From Actinomycetota bacterium (GTDB taxonomy: Bacteria; Actinomycetota; Acidimicrobiia; Acidimicrobiales; Ilumatobacteraceae), in NCBI GenBank assembly GCA_026393585.1, contig JAPKZV010000107.1, forward strand, positions 1-32,271: a stretch of 32,271 nt of DNA, written 5' to 3'. The notes below the pieces were generated by a model, which worked only from the letters and a program-made list of their open reading frames with translations, had not been told where the DNA came from and did not search any database. The translations under genes and the position numbers were made by a program. Shown one piece after another: positions 17,802-27,707 of this stretch. The first letter of the stretch is position 1. Each line of letters begins with the position of its first letter.

Positions 17802-19214
17802 TTACTTTGAGAGACGCTGCGTTGCCGCTGCTAAACGAGCAAGGGTTGTTTCGCGCCCTAAAAGCTCGAGCGATTCAAAAAGTGGTGGCCCAACTGTGCG
17901 ACCCGTAATGGCAACACGAATCGGTGCTTGCACTTTTCCGAGTTTCAAACCGTGCTTTTCGCCCACCTGCTCAATCACTGCTTTCAGCGCATCATGATTC
18001 CACTCTGCAGTTGCATATGCGGCCGTTGTTTCACTGAGCACCGCACTCGCCCACTCATCTTTTGTTGCCTTTACCCAAGAGGCATCGTCAATTGCGGGTT
18101 CGTCGAGAAAGAAGAAGTCGACCATTGCAGGAACTTCAGTGAGTGCAGTGACACGTGTTTGCACAAGTTCAGCCATTCCGCGAAAAATGTCTTGCTTGAA
18201 GTTACCTGCGGGCCACGGCATGGCTTCACCGGTGAGGAATGGTTCGCATTCGGCAATGAAAACTTCGAGTGGCATTTTGCGAATGTATTCACCATTGAAT
18301 GCCTGCAATTTTTGAATATCAAAAAATGCCGGCGAATGGTTCACATCTTCCAAGCGGAATGTGTCGACAATGTGCTGCCAAGGAACAATTTCGGTATCGC
18401 CAGCAGGTGCCCAACCCAAGGTCATGAGGTAGTTCACCATTGCATCGGGAAGAATTCCTTCTTCGCGATATTGCTCAACTGCCACTTTGTCGCGGCGCTT
18501 CGACAACTTCTTGCGCTGCTCATTTACTAGCACAGGAACGTGTGCCCATGTAGGCGGTGCAACATTGAGCGCATTCCAGATCATCTGTTGCTTAGGAGTG
18601 TTTGGTAAGTGTTCCTCTGCACGCACCACATGAGTGATGTTCATGATCTGGTCGTCAACCACGTTCGCAAGCAGGAACATCGGTGTTCCGTTTCCACGCA
18701 ACAGAACGAAGTCTTCAATGGTGATGTTGTCGAATTTCACTTCGCCACGCACGAGGTCGTGCACCACTGTTTCACCAGCAGGGACACGGAACCGCAGCAC
18801 ACGGCCTGGGCCGGGCTCTAAACCGCGGTCGCGGCTATAGCCGTCGTACCCTGGCTTGCCCGTGGCTTTGGCGTGCTCTTGCACTTGCTCTCCGGTGAGA
18901 TCACAGAAATACGCCTTGCCTTCTGCGTAAAGCTTCATGGCGGCGTCGATATGTGCCTGCGCATTTGCCGACTGGAAGAACGGCCCTTCAAATTGTGGGT
19001 GGTCGTTGTTAATGCCAAGCCAGGCAAGAGCGTCGATAATGCCTTGGGTCCACTGCGGTTCGTTACGCGACTCATCGGTGTCTTCAATGCGCAAGACGAA
19101 GGTGCCGCCTTCGCGCAAGGTGAGTGCCCAGTTGTACAGAGCGGTGCGGGCACCACCCACGTGGAAAAAGCCGGTGGGTGATGGAGCGAAGCGATAGCGA
19201 GGAGTGGTTGTCAT
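17802..19214 (-). CDS. gltX: Glutamyl-tRNA synthetase
   Basis: [23 protein letters not shown] class I motif and KLSKRRDK motif. Confidence 0.96.
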   Translation of the reverse strand: MTTTPRYRFAPSPTGFFHVGGARTALYNWALTLREGGTFVLRIEDTDESRNEPQWTQGIIDALAWLGINNDHPQFEGPFFQSANAQAHIDAAMKLYAEGKAYFCDLTGEQVQEHAKATGKPGYDGYSRDRGLEPGPGRVLRFRVPAGETVVHDLVRGEVKFDNITIEDFVLLRGNGTPMFLLANVVDDQIMNITHVVRAEEHLPNTPKQQMIWNALNVAPPTWAHVPVLVNEQRKKLSKRRDKVAVEQYREEGILPDAMVNYLMTLGWAPAGDTEIVPWQHIVDTFRLEDVNHSPAFFDIQKLQAFNGEYIRKMPLEVFIAECEPFLTGEAMPWPAGNFKQDIFRGMAELVQTRVTALTEVPAMVDFFFLDEPAIDDASWVKATKDEWASAVLSETTAAYATAEWNHDALKAVIEQVGEKHGLKLGKVQAPIRVAITGRTVGPPLFESLELLGRETTLARLAAATQRLSK

Positions 19215-19307
19215 GACCCTTGCAGATTACCGACCCCACCCCACCAAGAGTGTTCTCGGCGCGGTGTGGCCCGGTTTTCGCGACAATTTGCGCCGAGAAA
19301 CTGCTGT

Positions 19308-19670
19308 TTAGAGTGCAAACTTTTGGAGGTCGCTCAGTTCAACGAACTCCAGGGTATGCAAATGCGTGGCGTGCAAGTTCACCAATGGTGCATGACCCGC
19401 TTCAAAAGCTTCTTGCCAGCGCATGGCACATAGGCACCAGTGATCGCCAGCCTTCAAACCAGCGAAACCGTATTGCGGCATCGGCGTTGACAAGTCGTTG
19501 CCTGCTGCTTTCGAGAATGCAAGAAACTCATCGGTCATCACGGCACATACCGTGTGCACACCATGGTCGTCGCCGCCTGTTTCACAGCAGCCCGTGCGGT
19601 AAAAACCAGTCATTGGATCGGTGCAACATGTTGCAATGGGTTCACCAAAAACGTTTGGCTGAGTTGTCAT
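19308..19670 (-). CDS. DUF2237 family protein
   Basis: NVFGEPIATCCTDPMTGFYRTGCCETGGDDHGVHTVCAVMTDEFLAFSKAAGNDLSTP...FAGLKAGDHWCLCAMRW...HTLEFV. Confidence 0.85.
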   Translation of the reverse strand: MTTQPNVFGEPIATCCTDPMTGFYRTGCCETGGDDHGVHTVCAVMTDEFLAFSKAAGNDLSTPMPQYGFAGLKAGDHWCLCAMRWQEAFEAGHAPLVNLHATHLHTLEFVELSDLQKFAL

Positions 19671-19749
19671 GCAATATGTCTAGCGTGAAGTGGAAGATCT
19701 CGGCACGAATTGTTGCAAAAACCGTGACATACGGCGCCGAGAACACTCG

Positions 19750-21021
19750 TTAGGGGTTGAGAGTGAGGAGATCTTCGTAGGTTTCGCGGCGGCGCACCAC
19801 GCGTGCGTGGCCATCTTTCACAAAAACAACTGCGGGCTTGGTGACCATGTTGTAGTTCGAAGCCATGGAATAGCCATATGCGCCAGTCACCGGAGTGGCG
19901 AGCAAGCTGCCCACTTCAAGTTCAGCAGGAACCTGTGCCTCTTCAATCACAATGTCGCCACTTTCGCAGTGCTTGCCAACTACTCGCACGCTGCGCGGCC
20001 GCAGAGCACCGGGCAACGTTGGCATGAAGGCTTCATAGCCACTGCCGTACATCATGGGGCGAGGGTTGTCGCTCATGCCGCCATCAACTGCCACATATGA
20101 ACGCACACCAGGAATATCTTTTTGCGTTCCTACCGTGTACACCGTAATTGCCGACGACGCCACAATGGATCGACCAGGTTCTACACGCACAACAACATCT
20201 TTTGGCAGCAATGCAGTTGCGCGGCGCACCACGGTTCCCCATTGCTCCATGGTTGGAGCGTGCTCACTTGCCACATAAGCAACACCTAAACCGCCGCCCA
20301 CAGTGAGATCACTCAAACCGAGCGGCGCAAAGAAACTCACCATCACATCAATTGCTTTACCCAAGTGCTCAATGTCGAGCACATTGGAGCCAATGTGGAA
20401 GTGCAGGCCAATGAGGTTGAGGCGTGACGACCTGCGCACAGTTTCTACTGCCCGCATAGCGTCGCCATTGCCCATGTTGAAACCAAACTTGGAATCGTCT
20501 TGCCCTGTGGAAACAAATTCATGCGTATGAGCGTGCACGCCAGGCGTCACGCGAATTTGCACATTGACTTGCGCACCGAGGAAGCCAGCTACATGCTCAA
20601 GGCGTTCAATTTCATCGAAACTGTCAACAACGATGTGATGCACGCCTTCACGAATGGCGTAATGCAATTCGTCAGAAGACTTGTTGTTGCCGTGCAATAC
20701 ACAGCGATTGGCAGGCACACCAGCACTGAGTGCTACGAAGAGTTCTCCACCTGTTGCCACGTCGAGCATGAGGCCTTCTTCGTGTACTAGTTTTGCCATT
20801 TCAGTACACAGGAACGCTTTGGTGGCATACACCACATTTCCTGCACCAAACGATTCGCCGGCTTCGCGGCAGCGATTACGAATGTGTTGCTCGTCGTAGA
20901 TAAAGAGTGGCGTACCGAATTGAGCAGCAAGGCTCGACACCAAGCACCCACCAATAGAGAGTTCCCCTGCAGGCTCAATGAGCGCTGTGTCGGGTAACAA
21001 ACGAAGTTCTATGGGGTCCAT
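19750..21021 (-). CDS. lysA: Diaminopimelate decarboxylase
   Basis: FIYDEQHIRNRC, VVYATKAFLC (PLP Lys), HGNNKSSDEL, HFHIGSN, VGGGLGVAY, EPGRSIVA, ESGDIV. Confidence 0.95.
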   Translation of the reverse strand: MDPIELRLLPDTALIEPAGELSIGGCLVSSLAAQFGTPLFIYDEQHIRNRCREAGESFGAGNVVYATKAFLCTEMAKLVHEEGLMLDVATGGELFVALSAGVPANRCVLHGNNKSSDELHYAIREGVHHIVVDSFDEIERLEHVAGFLGAQVNVQIRVTPGVHAHTHEFVSTGQDDSKFGFNMGNGDAMRAVETVRRSSRLNLIGLHFHIGSNVLDIEHLGKAIDVMVSFFAPLGLSDLTVGGGLGVAYVASEHAPTMEQWGTVVRRATALLPKDVVVRVEPGRSIVASSAITVYTVGTQKDIPGVRSYVAVDGGMSDNPRPMMYGSGYEAFMPTLPGALRPRSVRVVGKHCESGDIVIEEAQVPAELEVGSLLATPVTGAYGYSMASNYNMVTKPAVVFVKDGHARVVRRRETYEDLLTLNP

Positions 21022-21023
21022 TG

Positions 21024-22754
21024 CTACATCGCTTCCGGTGCTTCAATACCCAATAAATCTAGACCACAATGCAACACTCGTGCAGTTGCATCACACAGCG
21101 CAAGACGTTCGGTGCGTTGCGGTTCGTCAGATTTCAACACAGGACAATTCTCGTAGAAGCCGGTAAAAACTGTGGCGAGTTCATACAAATAAGTACACAT
21201 GCGGTGCGGACTGGCCTTCGCCAAAGAGTCCCATACCACTGCATCGAACTGCAAGAGAGTGAGTGCGAGAGCTTTTTCTTGCGGCTCACCCAGCGTCGCA
21301 GTCACGCCTCGTACAGATGTGCGATCTATATCGGCGCGGCGAAAGATGCTGCAAATGCGAGCGTGTGCATATTGCAAGTACGGCGCAGTGTTGCCATCGA
21401 ACGACAACATACGGTCCCAGTCGAAGATGTAGTCCTTAATGCGGTCGGTGGAAAGGTCGGCATATTTCACTGCACCGATGCCAATCATGCGAGCAACGTT
21501 TGCCCGTTCACTTGCCGACAGCGCTGGGTTCTTTTCTTCCACTGCACGCGATGCTCGCTCTACTGCTTCTTCCAGCAATGCAGAGAGCTTCACAGATTCT
21601 CCGCTGCGGCTCTTCAACATTTTCTTATCGGCGCCCAACACATTGCCGAAAGACACGTGCTGCATTTCTACATTCGCCGGCAACCAACCAGCTTTCTTTG
21701 CAGCAGCTTCTACCATTTGTAAGTGCTGCGCTTGCGGTGCACCCACCACGTACCACATCTTTTGTGCACCAATACGTTCCACCCGGTCAATAACACACGC
21801 AAGGTCGGTGGTGGCGTAGTTATAACCACCATCGCCTTTGCGAATGATGAGCGGCAACGGCTCGTTGTCACGATTGGTGAACCCATCGAGGTACATCACA
21901 TCGGCGCCGTCGCTTTGTTCAAGCGTTCCCGACACGCGCAAACGCTCCACTACTTGTGGCAGCAAATTGTTATATGCGCTTTCTCCCATGAGGTCGGAGT
22001 CTTCAAGCAATACCCCAAGAGTGCGATACACACGGTTGAAGTACTTCGTGCTCTCGCCCACCAGCACATTCCACATGCGTAGCGTTTCGGCGTCACCAGC
22101 CTGTAAGGCGACTACCCGCAAACGCGCACGTTCTTTAAAAGCATCATCGGCTTCAAACTTTTGACGTGCGATTTTGTAAAACGAGTCGAGATCGCCGACA
22201 GAAAATGCCTCTGCTGCTTGGTCTTCGCCTAGGTCAATGAGATGTTCAATGAGCATTCCAAATGGAGTTCCCCAGTCGCCAATGTGGTTTTCACGCACCG
22301 TGGTGTAGCCAACAAAGTTCAGCATGCGCACCAGGGCATCGCCAATAACTGTGGATCGCAAATGGCCTACGTGCATTTCTTTTGCAACGTTCGGCGCAGA
22401 ATAGTCAACAACAACTGTTTCTTTGCCCTCAATACTGCGCACACCAAGAGCACTTGAGTTTGTCATTGTTGCAAGTTCGCGTTCAAGAAACGCACGACTA
22501 AAAACAACGTTGATAAACCCAGGACCAGCAACTTCTGTGCTTTCACACATATCGCTCACATCGCCAAGAAGCGCCAGAACTTCAGTCGCCACATCACGTG
22601 GAACTTTGCCTGTTGCCTTCGCTACTGCCAGCGCACCATTCACCTGCGCATCGGCACGGTCACTTGCGCGCACCACAGGGTCGGCGGGTGCACCAGCAAC
22701 CGAAGTGAACGCGGGCCGGAAGCGATCGGCAAGAAGGGAAAGAGGATCAGACAT
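21024..22754 (-). CDS. argS: Arginyl-tRNA synthetase
   Basis: VVDYSAPNVAKEMHVGHLRSTVIGDAL class I motif, IRKGDGGYNYATTDLA, ALSERMCTYLYELA-like C-terminus; start chosen at MSDPLSLL within ORF 21024..22778. Confidence 0.95.
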   Translation of the reverse strand: MSDPLSLLADRFRPAFTSVAGAPADPVVRASDRADAQVNGALAVAKATGKVPRDVATEVLALLGDVSDMCESTEVAGPGFINVVFSRAFLERELATMTNSSALGVRSIEGKETVVVDYSAPNVAKEMHVGHLRSTVIGDALVRMLNFVGYTTVRENHIGDWGTPFGMLIEHLIDLGEDQAAEAFSVGDLDSFYKIARQKFEADDAFKERARLRVVALQAGDAETLRMWNVLVGESTKYFNRVYRTLGVLLEDSDLMGESAYNNLLPQVVERLRVSGTLEQSDGADVMYLDGFTNRDNEPLPLIIRKGDGGYNYATTDLACVIDRVERIGAQKMWYVVGAPQAQHLQMVEAAAKKAGWLPANVEMQHVSFGNVLGADKKMLKSRSGESVKLSALLEEAVERASRAVEEKNPALSASERANVARMIGIGAVKYADLSTDRIKDYIFDWDRMLSFDGNTAPYLQYAHARICSIFRRADIDRTSVRGVTATLGEPQEKALALTLLQFDAVVWDSLAKASPHRMCTYLYELATVFTGFYENCPVLKSDEPQRTERLALCDATARVLHCGLDLLGIEAPEAM

Positions 22755-22860
22755 GGCCTTGCCATTGTTGCCGACCACGAGCCGAAAACTCGGATCTTTA
22801 CGAAGTCTCGGCCATTGCCACTAGCCTGCAGTCGCTGGAACGGAATCATTTTCTGTCCTA

Positions 22861-22932
22861 GCCCTCGTAGCTCAGGGGATAGAGCGTCGGCCTCCGGAGC
22901 CGTAGGCGCAGGTTCGAATCCTGCCGAGGGCA
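22861..22932 (+). tRNA. tRNA-Arg (anticodon CCG)
   Basis: GCCCTCGTAGCTCAGGGGATAGAGC...CGGC-CTCCGGA-GCCG...GCAGGTTCGAATCCTGC-CGAGGGC-A. Confidence 0.95.
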
Positions 22933-22959
22933 CTACGAGAAGACGATGATGACCAATCC

Positions 22960-25764
22960 TTAAAGAATGTCCCAGGTCCGGCGGTAGACCCCCGCCCAAC
23001 TCGGATTCAGGCGAAGTTCTCCGCTGCATCGGAAGTCCATGTTTGAACTTTCCCAATCGCAACCGATATCTCCCGATAAGCGATCGGCGTCGAAGCTACC
23101 GTCGAAAGAAAACCCGGCACTGCTTTCCTTGCCGACGACGAGCTCGAACTCCACTTCGATGCGAACCGTGACATTTTTATCAAAATCCCTACCGGCGAAC
23201 GTTTCCGAAAATTCCCGCTGGTACTCGAATGCGGCACTCCCCGACAGCTTCTTGATTCCATTTTGACTTGAGTAGTCAACACGTAATTCGGTGAAAATAC
23301 TTGCGCCACCCTTGATCTCGTGCTCCATGTTGATCGCGAGAACCAGGCTCTCAAGCCCTTCGCATGTGAATCGGAAACTCGCTTCCTCTAAGCGATAGGT
23401 CTTTTTCTTGACGATCATTTCACCGCTCGCAGAAGCGGCGATATCGGCGCAACCCCCATCGAAAGGAATCGTGAACGACGTGCTGAACTCGAATGTCGGA
23501 ACGTTGAAGGTTCCTTCTTTACCCATACTCCAGTCGGTGACTGAGGCGGCAAGATCTTGGGTGATCCCCGATGAACTACCGGCGAAGCTTGCCGAGATAT
23601 CTGAGGCGCCAAGTGGTGACGTCATCTGTCCCGCAAAAGAAACCTGGCTCCCCGACGAATCGAATTTCACGGAGAGCGAAATGCTCGGATAGCTGATTCC
23701 TGCCAATTCGAAATTGGTGGCTTCCGCATCAAAAACAAACCCCTCAGACGTTAGCTGCGTCGCGACATCGAAGGTGCTGGAACCGAATTGAGCGCTGAAT
23801 TGAAAGCCGAAAAACCCAACCGGTAGTGATTGTGTCTGGCCGTTGGATTCAATTGAACATCCTGCTGGTGCAACTCCAATTTTAAAGACACTCGTCTTCA
23901 TCACACCGCCGTCTACCGCAAGACTTGAGCCGCCGGCGGTTCCATCGAATCCGTAGGCAAAGCACGGGTTGGTGTAACTCGCGCTGATGGAAAGGCTGCT
24001 CACCATCCAGTCGCTCGGATCACATGACCCGTTGCACTGAAGCATCGTGCTGGTGTCACCAGCCTCTGCATCGAGATACGACGTGCTGGTATAACTGACA
24101 ACAGGCGAACCCGCGGTGTAACCGATCTCCGCCGTGAGGCTGAACAAGTTGAGCCCTGTGATGCCGAACTGGTCTGGCCAGATGTACGTTGCGAGATCGG
24201 GTCGACTCAGACGCGAAGCAATTGTCGTACCGCTGACATTGGAGTCGGCTGAGTTCTTCCGCCCAATGGCGCTCAGCGAAAGCACCATTCCCACTGAAGG
24301 CTTCGTTGCCGCAACGAGAGACAAAGACGACGTGATCTGGCGCGTGTTGGGCGAATATCCAAGCGTGACGTTCGAGGTTGTGCCGAGCGAGAACGTGAAC
24401 CCACTGCTGGTGCCCGCGGCAATGGTTGCCCTCAACGATTGCACGTTGATCTTGAATGGTTCCGCACCAATCGTTAGCTTGACGGGAACGTCACCCGAGA
24501 TAGAGATCTCCGTCGCTGAGAACGTGCCGCGAACGTTGAAGTTCAAGGATTGTGCATCGATACCCAAGGCGTTCTTAGCGGCACCAGGAAGAGTCGCCAC
24601 TCCGGCAAGGGTCCACTTGTTTTCAGTGAGCGCCGCTTCCACACCGCCAAAAGAAATTTCAAAACTGGCCGCGTCAGGGATGTTGGTCCACGCAAAACCC
24701 TTCACGTTGGTGCTGACCGAGGTTGAAACGCTTGCACCATTGGTATCGGTCGTAGGCATCGTGGACGCAAGCGTGGTTCCTGCACCAGATTGCGCAAGTA
24801 CAACACCCTGCGAACTCCAGCGTGCGCAACCGTTTGTCGACTTGTTTGTTACTTTGGGGACAGAAACTGTGAAAGTCCCACAGAACTCAAAGTTGGCGCC
24901 GTCGTTGAGTGACGAGAGATCTGGCATGACCATCGACGTATCAAACGAGTCGGTGCGCGGACCGCGCCACACAACGAGTTGCGTGTTGGAAATTCCGTTA
25001 CCTTCAAATGAGATAGTGCCAACGCTGCCTTCGAGGCGCGCCCAATTACCTGACACATCAATGCCGCCCGCTAGTGCGAGAGTGTTGCTCATACCGTAAA
25101 CCGCGAGAGTTGCCGCAGGCATTGCGATGTAGGCCGTGGATTTTGAAGACGGGCACTTCTGCGGATCACTGAAGGGGCAGGTGTTTGAGATTGAGAATTT
25201 GGTTTTCAATTGCGCACCTGAGGACACTTTCCACGTGATAGTCGAGCCCGTCAGAGACCAGGTCACGGTTCCTGCCGATTTCGTGATTGCACCGGTGATG
25301 GTGTTCGGATCGATCGTGATTCCAGAAGTCGGGCTGAACTGTTTCCCGTTTGTTGTATTCGCACTGAGTTTCCAGTTGTTTACGTCAGTGAATGACATAT
25401 TCATTCCAAGTTGCAATCCATTTCCACCCACCATCACGGTGGCAGCCCCTGTGACCGTGCCGTTTGAAGCGCGCTCGGCCGTCACTGAACTGATGCTGAA
25501 GCCGGGGGCAAGGTTGACGTTCGTGAGGGTTGCCTTGGCCGAGCCACCTGACGTGCTCAAGCTGAGCAGTTTCTGCAGACCCGTTTGATCACTGGCTGAC
25601 GGTGCAGCGTTTTTCACCCTGGCCGAACTGGCTTGGTCGCCGTCGTCTGACCCGCCTAGGAAGAGTGCGACACCAACGATCACCGCAGTGATAACGAGGC
25701 CAATTCCCCCGATGACCCAGAGGCGTTGAGGTCTGCGCCCCGAAGGTGCTGTCTGGTCGGTCAT
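22960..25764 (-). CDS. Large (934 aa) N-terminally anchored extracytoplasmic protein, all-beta-like, unknown family
   Basis: Basic N-terminus then TM LWVIGGIGLVITAVIVGVALFLGG; Ser/Thr/Gly-rich alternating hydrophobic pattern; 12 Cys; RBS AGGAG before ATG. Confidence 0.8.
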   Translation of the reverse strand: MTDQTAPSGRRPQRLWVIGGIGLVITAVIVGVALFLGGSDDGDQASSARVKNAAPSASDQTGLQKLLSLSTSGGSAKATLTNVNLAPGFSISSVTAERASNGTVTGAATVMVGGNGLQLGMNMSFTDVNNWKLSANTTNGKQFSPTSGITIDPNTITGAITKSAGTVTWSLTGSTITWKVSSGAQLKTKFSISNTCPFSDPQKCPSSKSTAYIAMPAATLAVYGMSNTLALAGGIDVSGNWARLEGSVGTISFEGNGISNTQLVVWRGPRTDSFDTSMVMPDLSSLNDGANFEFCGTFTVSVPKVTNKSTNGCARWSSQGVVLAQSGAGTTLASTMPTTDTNGASVSTSVSTNVKGFAWTNIPDAASFEISFGGVEAALTENKWTLAGVATLPGAAKNALGIDAQSLNFNVRGTFSATEISISGDVPVKLTIGAEPFKINVQSLRATIAAGTSSGFTFSLGTTSNVTLGYSPNTRQITSSLSLVAATKPSVGMVLSLSAIGRKNSADSNVSGTTIASRLSRPDLATYIWPDQFGITGLNLFSLTAEIGYTAGSPVVSYTSTSYLDAEAGDTSTMLQCNGSCDPSDWMVSSLSISASYTNPCFAYGFDGTAGGSSLAVDGGVMKTSVFKIGVAPAGCSIESNGQTQSLPVGFFGFQFSAQFGSSTFDVATQLTSEGFVFDAEATNFELAGISYPSISLSVKFDSSGSQVSFAGQMTSPLGASDISASFAGSSSGITQDLAASVTDWSMGKEGTFNVPTFEFSTSFTIPFDGGCADIAASASGEMIVKKKTYRLEEASFRFTCEGLESLVLAINMEHEIKGGASIFTELRVDYSSQNGIKKLSGSAAFEYQREFSETFAGRDFDKNVTVRIEVEFELVVGKESSAGFSFDGSFDADRLSGDIGCDWESSNMDFRCSGELRLNPSWAGVYRRTWDIL

Positions 25765-25905
25765 TGGCGCTGCTCCTCAAGGGTGGGCCAAGTTCGCATC
25801 TTTCGCGTCGTTTGGCCGTCAGATTTACTCTGATAGATGGTGACATATGAGGCTCACCGAATCAAGGCAGTCCGAAACTCAATCGGGCACCTAGAGTGGA
25901 CGAAC

Positions 25906-25933
25906 GTAACACGCAAAGGATTCGCCGTGTTAC
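25906..25933. promoter_or_regulatory. Inverted repeat in divergent intergenic region (candidate operator)
   Basis: Perfect 8-bp arms GTAACACG-N12-CGTGTTAC between the 934-aa gene and the ABC importer operon. Confidence 0.4.
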
Positions 25934-26082
25934 TTGTTTGTGGACTCAGTGAACAAATAACCGAAATTCGATAAGACGCAACCCAAACTGCTTTGTCGTA
26001 CACTCTGTTAACACAAAATAAACGGCAAAAATGCTCGTGCGTTAACATGAAGCGCCTAGTTTCTCAAGGAGACATGACCACT

Positions 26083-26856
26083 ATGACTGAGCGCTTTGAA
26101 CCCGAAATTGCGAACTCGAATAATGCCGCTCGGCTTGAATTTCGCAATGTTTCAATGACGTTTCCCGATGGAACCGAAGCCTTGAAAGAAGTTTCCTTTT
26201 CCGTGGCTGCAGGAGAGTTCGTCACCATCGTGGGGCCGTCCGGATGCGGTAAGTCAACTCTTCTTCGCGTTGCCTCTGGGCTCACTACGCACTCCAACGG
26301 CGAGTGCATGTCAGATCGAAAAAGCTTGGGTTACGTCTTCCAAGACGCCACTCTTTTGCCGTGGCGTACCGTGCAGCGAAACGTCGAGTTAAATGCGGAA
26401 TTGCAAGGTGTTCCCGAGGCCGAACGCCGCGAGCGCGCCCGCCAAGCCATCGAACTTGTGGGTCTGACTGGCAGCGAAAAAAAGTATCCCAAACAGTTGT
26501 CGGGCGGAATGAAGATGAGAACTTCACTCGCTCGTTCACTCGTCATGAAGCCAAGCGTGTTTATGTTCGATGAACCTTTTGGAGCCCTCGACGAAATCAG
26601 TCGCGAGCGCCTGCAAGACGAGCTTTTACGCATTTTTGATCACGAAGGTTTCGCCGGTCTCTTCATTACGCACTCAGTTCCCGAAGCAGTTTTCCTCTCC
26701 ACCCGCGTGCTCTGCATGTCTGCTCGGCCTGGTCGCATCATCGCCGACTTCTCCATTCCTTGGGCGTACCCCCGCCAGCACGACATCCGCTACTCACCTG
26801 AGTTTGCCGAAATGTGCGGCAAGGTGTCTGAATCTTTGAGAGAAGCCCACGCATGA
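26083..26856 (+). CDS. ABC transporter ATP-binding protein, NitT/TauT (SsuB/TauB) type
   Basis: VGPSGCGKSTLLRVASGL, QLSGGMKMRTSLARSLVMKPSVFMFDEPFGALDEISRERLQDELL; start could also be 26074. Confidence 0.9.
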   Translation: MTERFEPEIANSNNAARLEFRNVSMTFPDGTEALKEVSFSVAAGEFVTIVGPSGCGKSTLLRVASGLTTHSNGECMSDRKSLGYVFQDATLLPWRTVQRNVELNAELQGVPEAERRERARQAIELVGLTGSEKKYPKQLSGGMKMRTSLARSLVMKPSVFMFDEPFGALDEISRERLQDELLRIFDHEGFAGLFITHSVPEAVFLSTRVLCMSARPGRIIADFSIPWAYPRQHDIRYSPEFAEMCGKVSESLREAHA

Positions 26857-27653
26857 GCACTCAAACCAAATTGTTGAAGACCTATACGCCACCACTCGCC
26901 ACTTTTGGTGCCTTCATTGGTGTTTGGTACGCGGTGCACTATTTCATTTTGAGCGAGAACCGTAAGTTCATTGTTCCCCCACCGCATGCAGTCATCGATA
27001 ATGCCTTCTTGAACGGCGTCGCTCGGTCGGAACTCGCCGAGGGGCTTGTGAACACCGGACGCATTGCGTTGTTTGGTTTCTTGATCGCTTCTGTCTTGGC
27101 ACTTTTTGGGTCGGTACTTATGGCAGGCAATCGCATGATTGAACGCGCTCTCTTTCCCTACGCTGTGGCACTTCAAACGGTGCCCATTTTGGCGCTGGTG
27201 CCACTCTTTTCAGTGTGGTTTGGGCCAACGCGCACTGCCCGCATCGTGACATGTGTTTTGGTAGCTATCTTCCCCATCCTCACGAGTTTTCTCTTCGGAT
27301 TGAAGTCTGTTGATACTGGCCATCAAGATCTTTTCACGCTGAACAATGTGAGTCGAACAACACGATTCCGCAAATTACTTTTCCCAGCCGCTTTGCCATC
27401 AATTTTCACGGGGCTTCGCATTGGTGCTGGGCTGTGTGTCATCGGCGCTCTCGTTGCCGACTTCTTCTTTTCACGTGGCGACCTCGGACTCGGGCGCCTC
27501 TTAAACAATTACGCCAAGCGTCTCGAATACGAGAAGCTTTTTGGCGGAGTGATTTTGGCTTCTGCCCTGGGCGTTGCCATCTACATCCTCATCGGCTGGG
27601 TCGCCAATCGTTCGCTACGCGATTGGCACGAGTCAGAGGCACGATCGGCCTAG
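26853..27653 (+). CDS. ABC transporter permease, NitT/TauT (SsuC/TauC) type
   Basis: ATGA overlap with ATPase; QTVPILALVPLFSVWFG...FLFGLKSVDTGHQDLFTLNNVSRTTRFRKLLFPAALPSIFTGLRIGAG. Confidence 0.9.
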   Translation: MSTQTKLLKTYTPPLATFGAFIGVWYAVHYFILSENRKFIVPPPHAVIDNAFLNGVARSELAEGLVNTGRIALFGFLIASVLALFGSVLMAGNRMIERALFPYAVALQTVPILALVPLFSVWFGPTRTARIVTCVLVAIFPILTSFLFGLKSVDTGHQDLFTLNNVSRTTRFRKLLFPAALPSIFTGLRIGAGLCVIGALVADFFFSRGDLGLGRLLNNYAKRLEYEKLFGGVILASALGVAIYILIGWVANRSLRDWHESEARSA

Positions 27654-27707
27654 CCGTAAGTGGCAATTATCCGTACACCTATTAGACCAAAAAGGAAGAA
27701 CCCACTT

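Noticed and set aside
22640-23062. 140-aa minus ORF containing VPSAGFEPAPTAPEADALSPELRG
   Set aside because: This peptide is the well-known translated antisense of a tRNA gene; overlaps tRNA-Arg and argS.
24134-25099. 321-aa plus-strand ORF antisense to the 934-aa gene
   Set aside because: Lies wholly inside a better-supported coding gene with signal anchor and RBS; composition (V/P/S-rich) looks like an antisense shadow frame.
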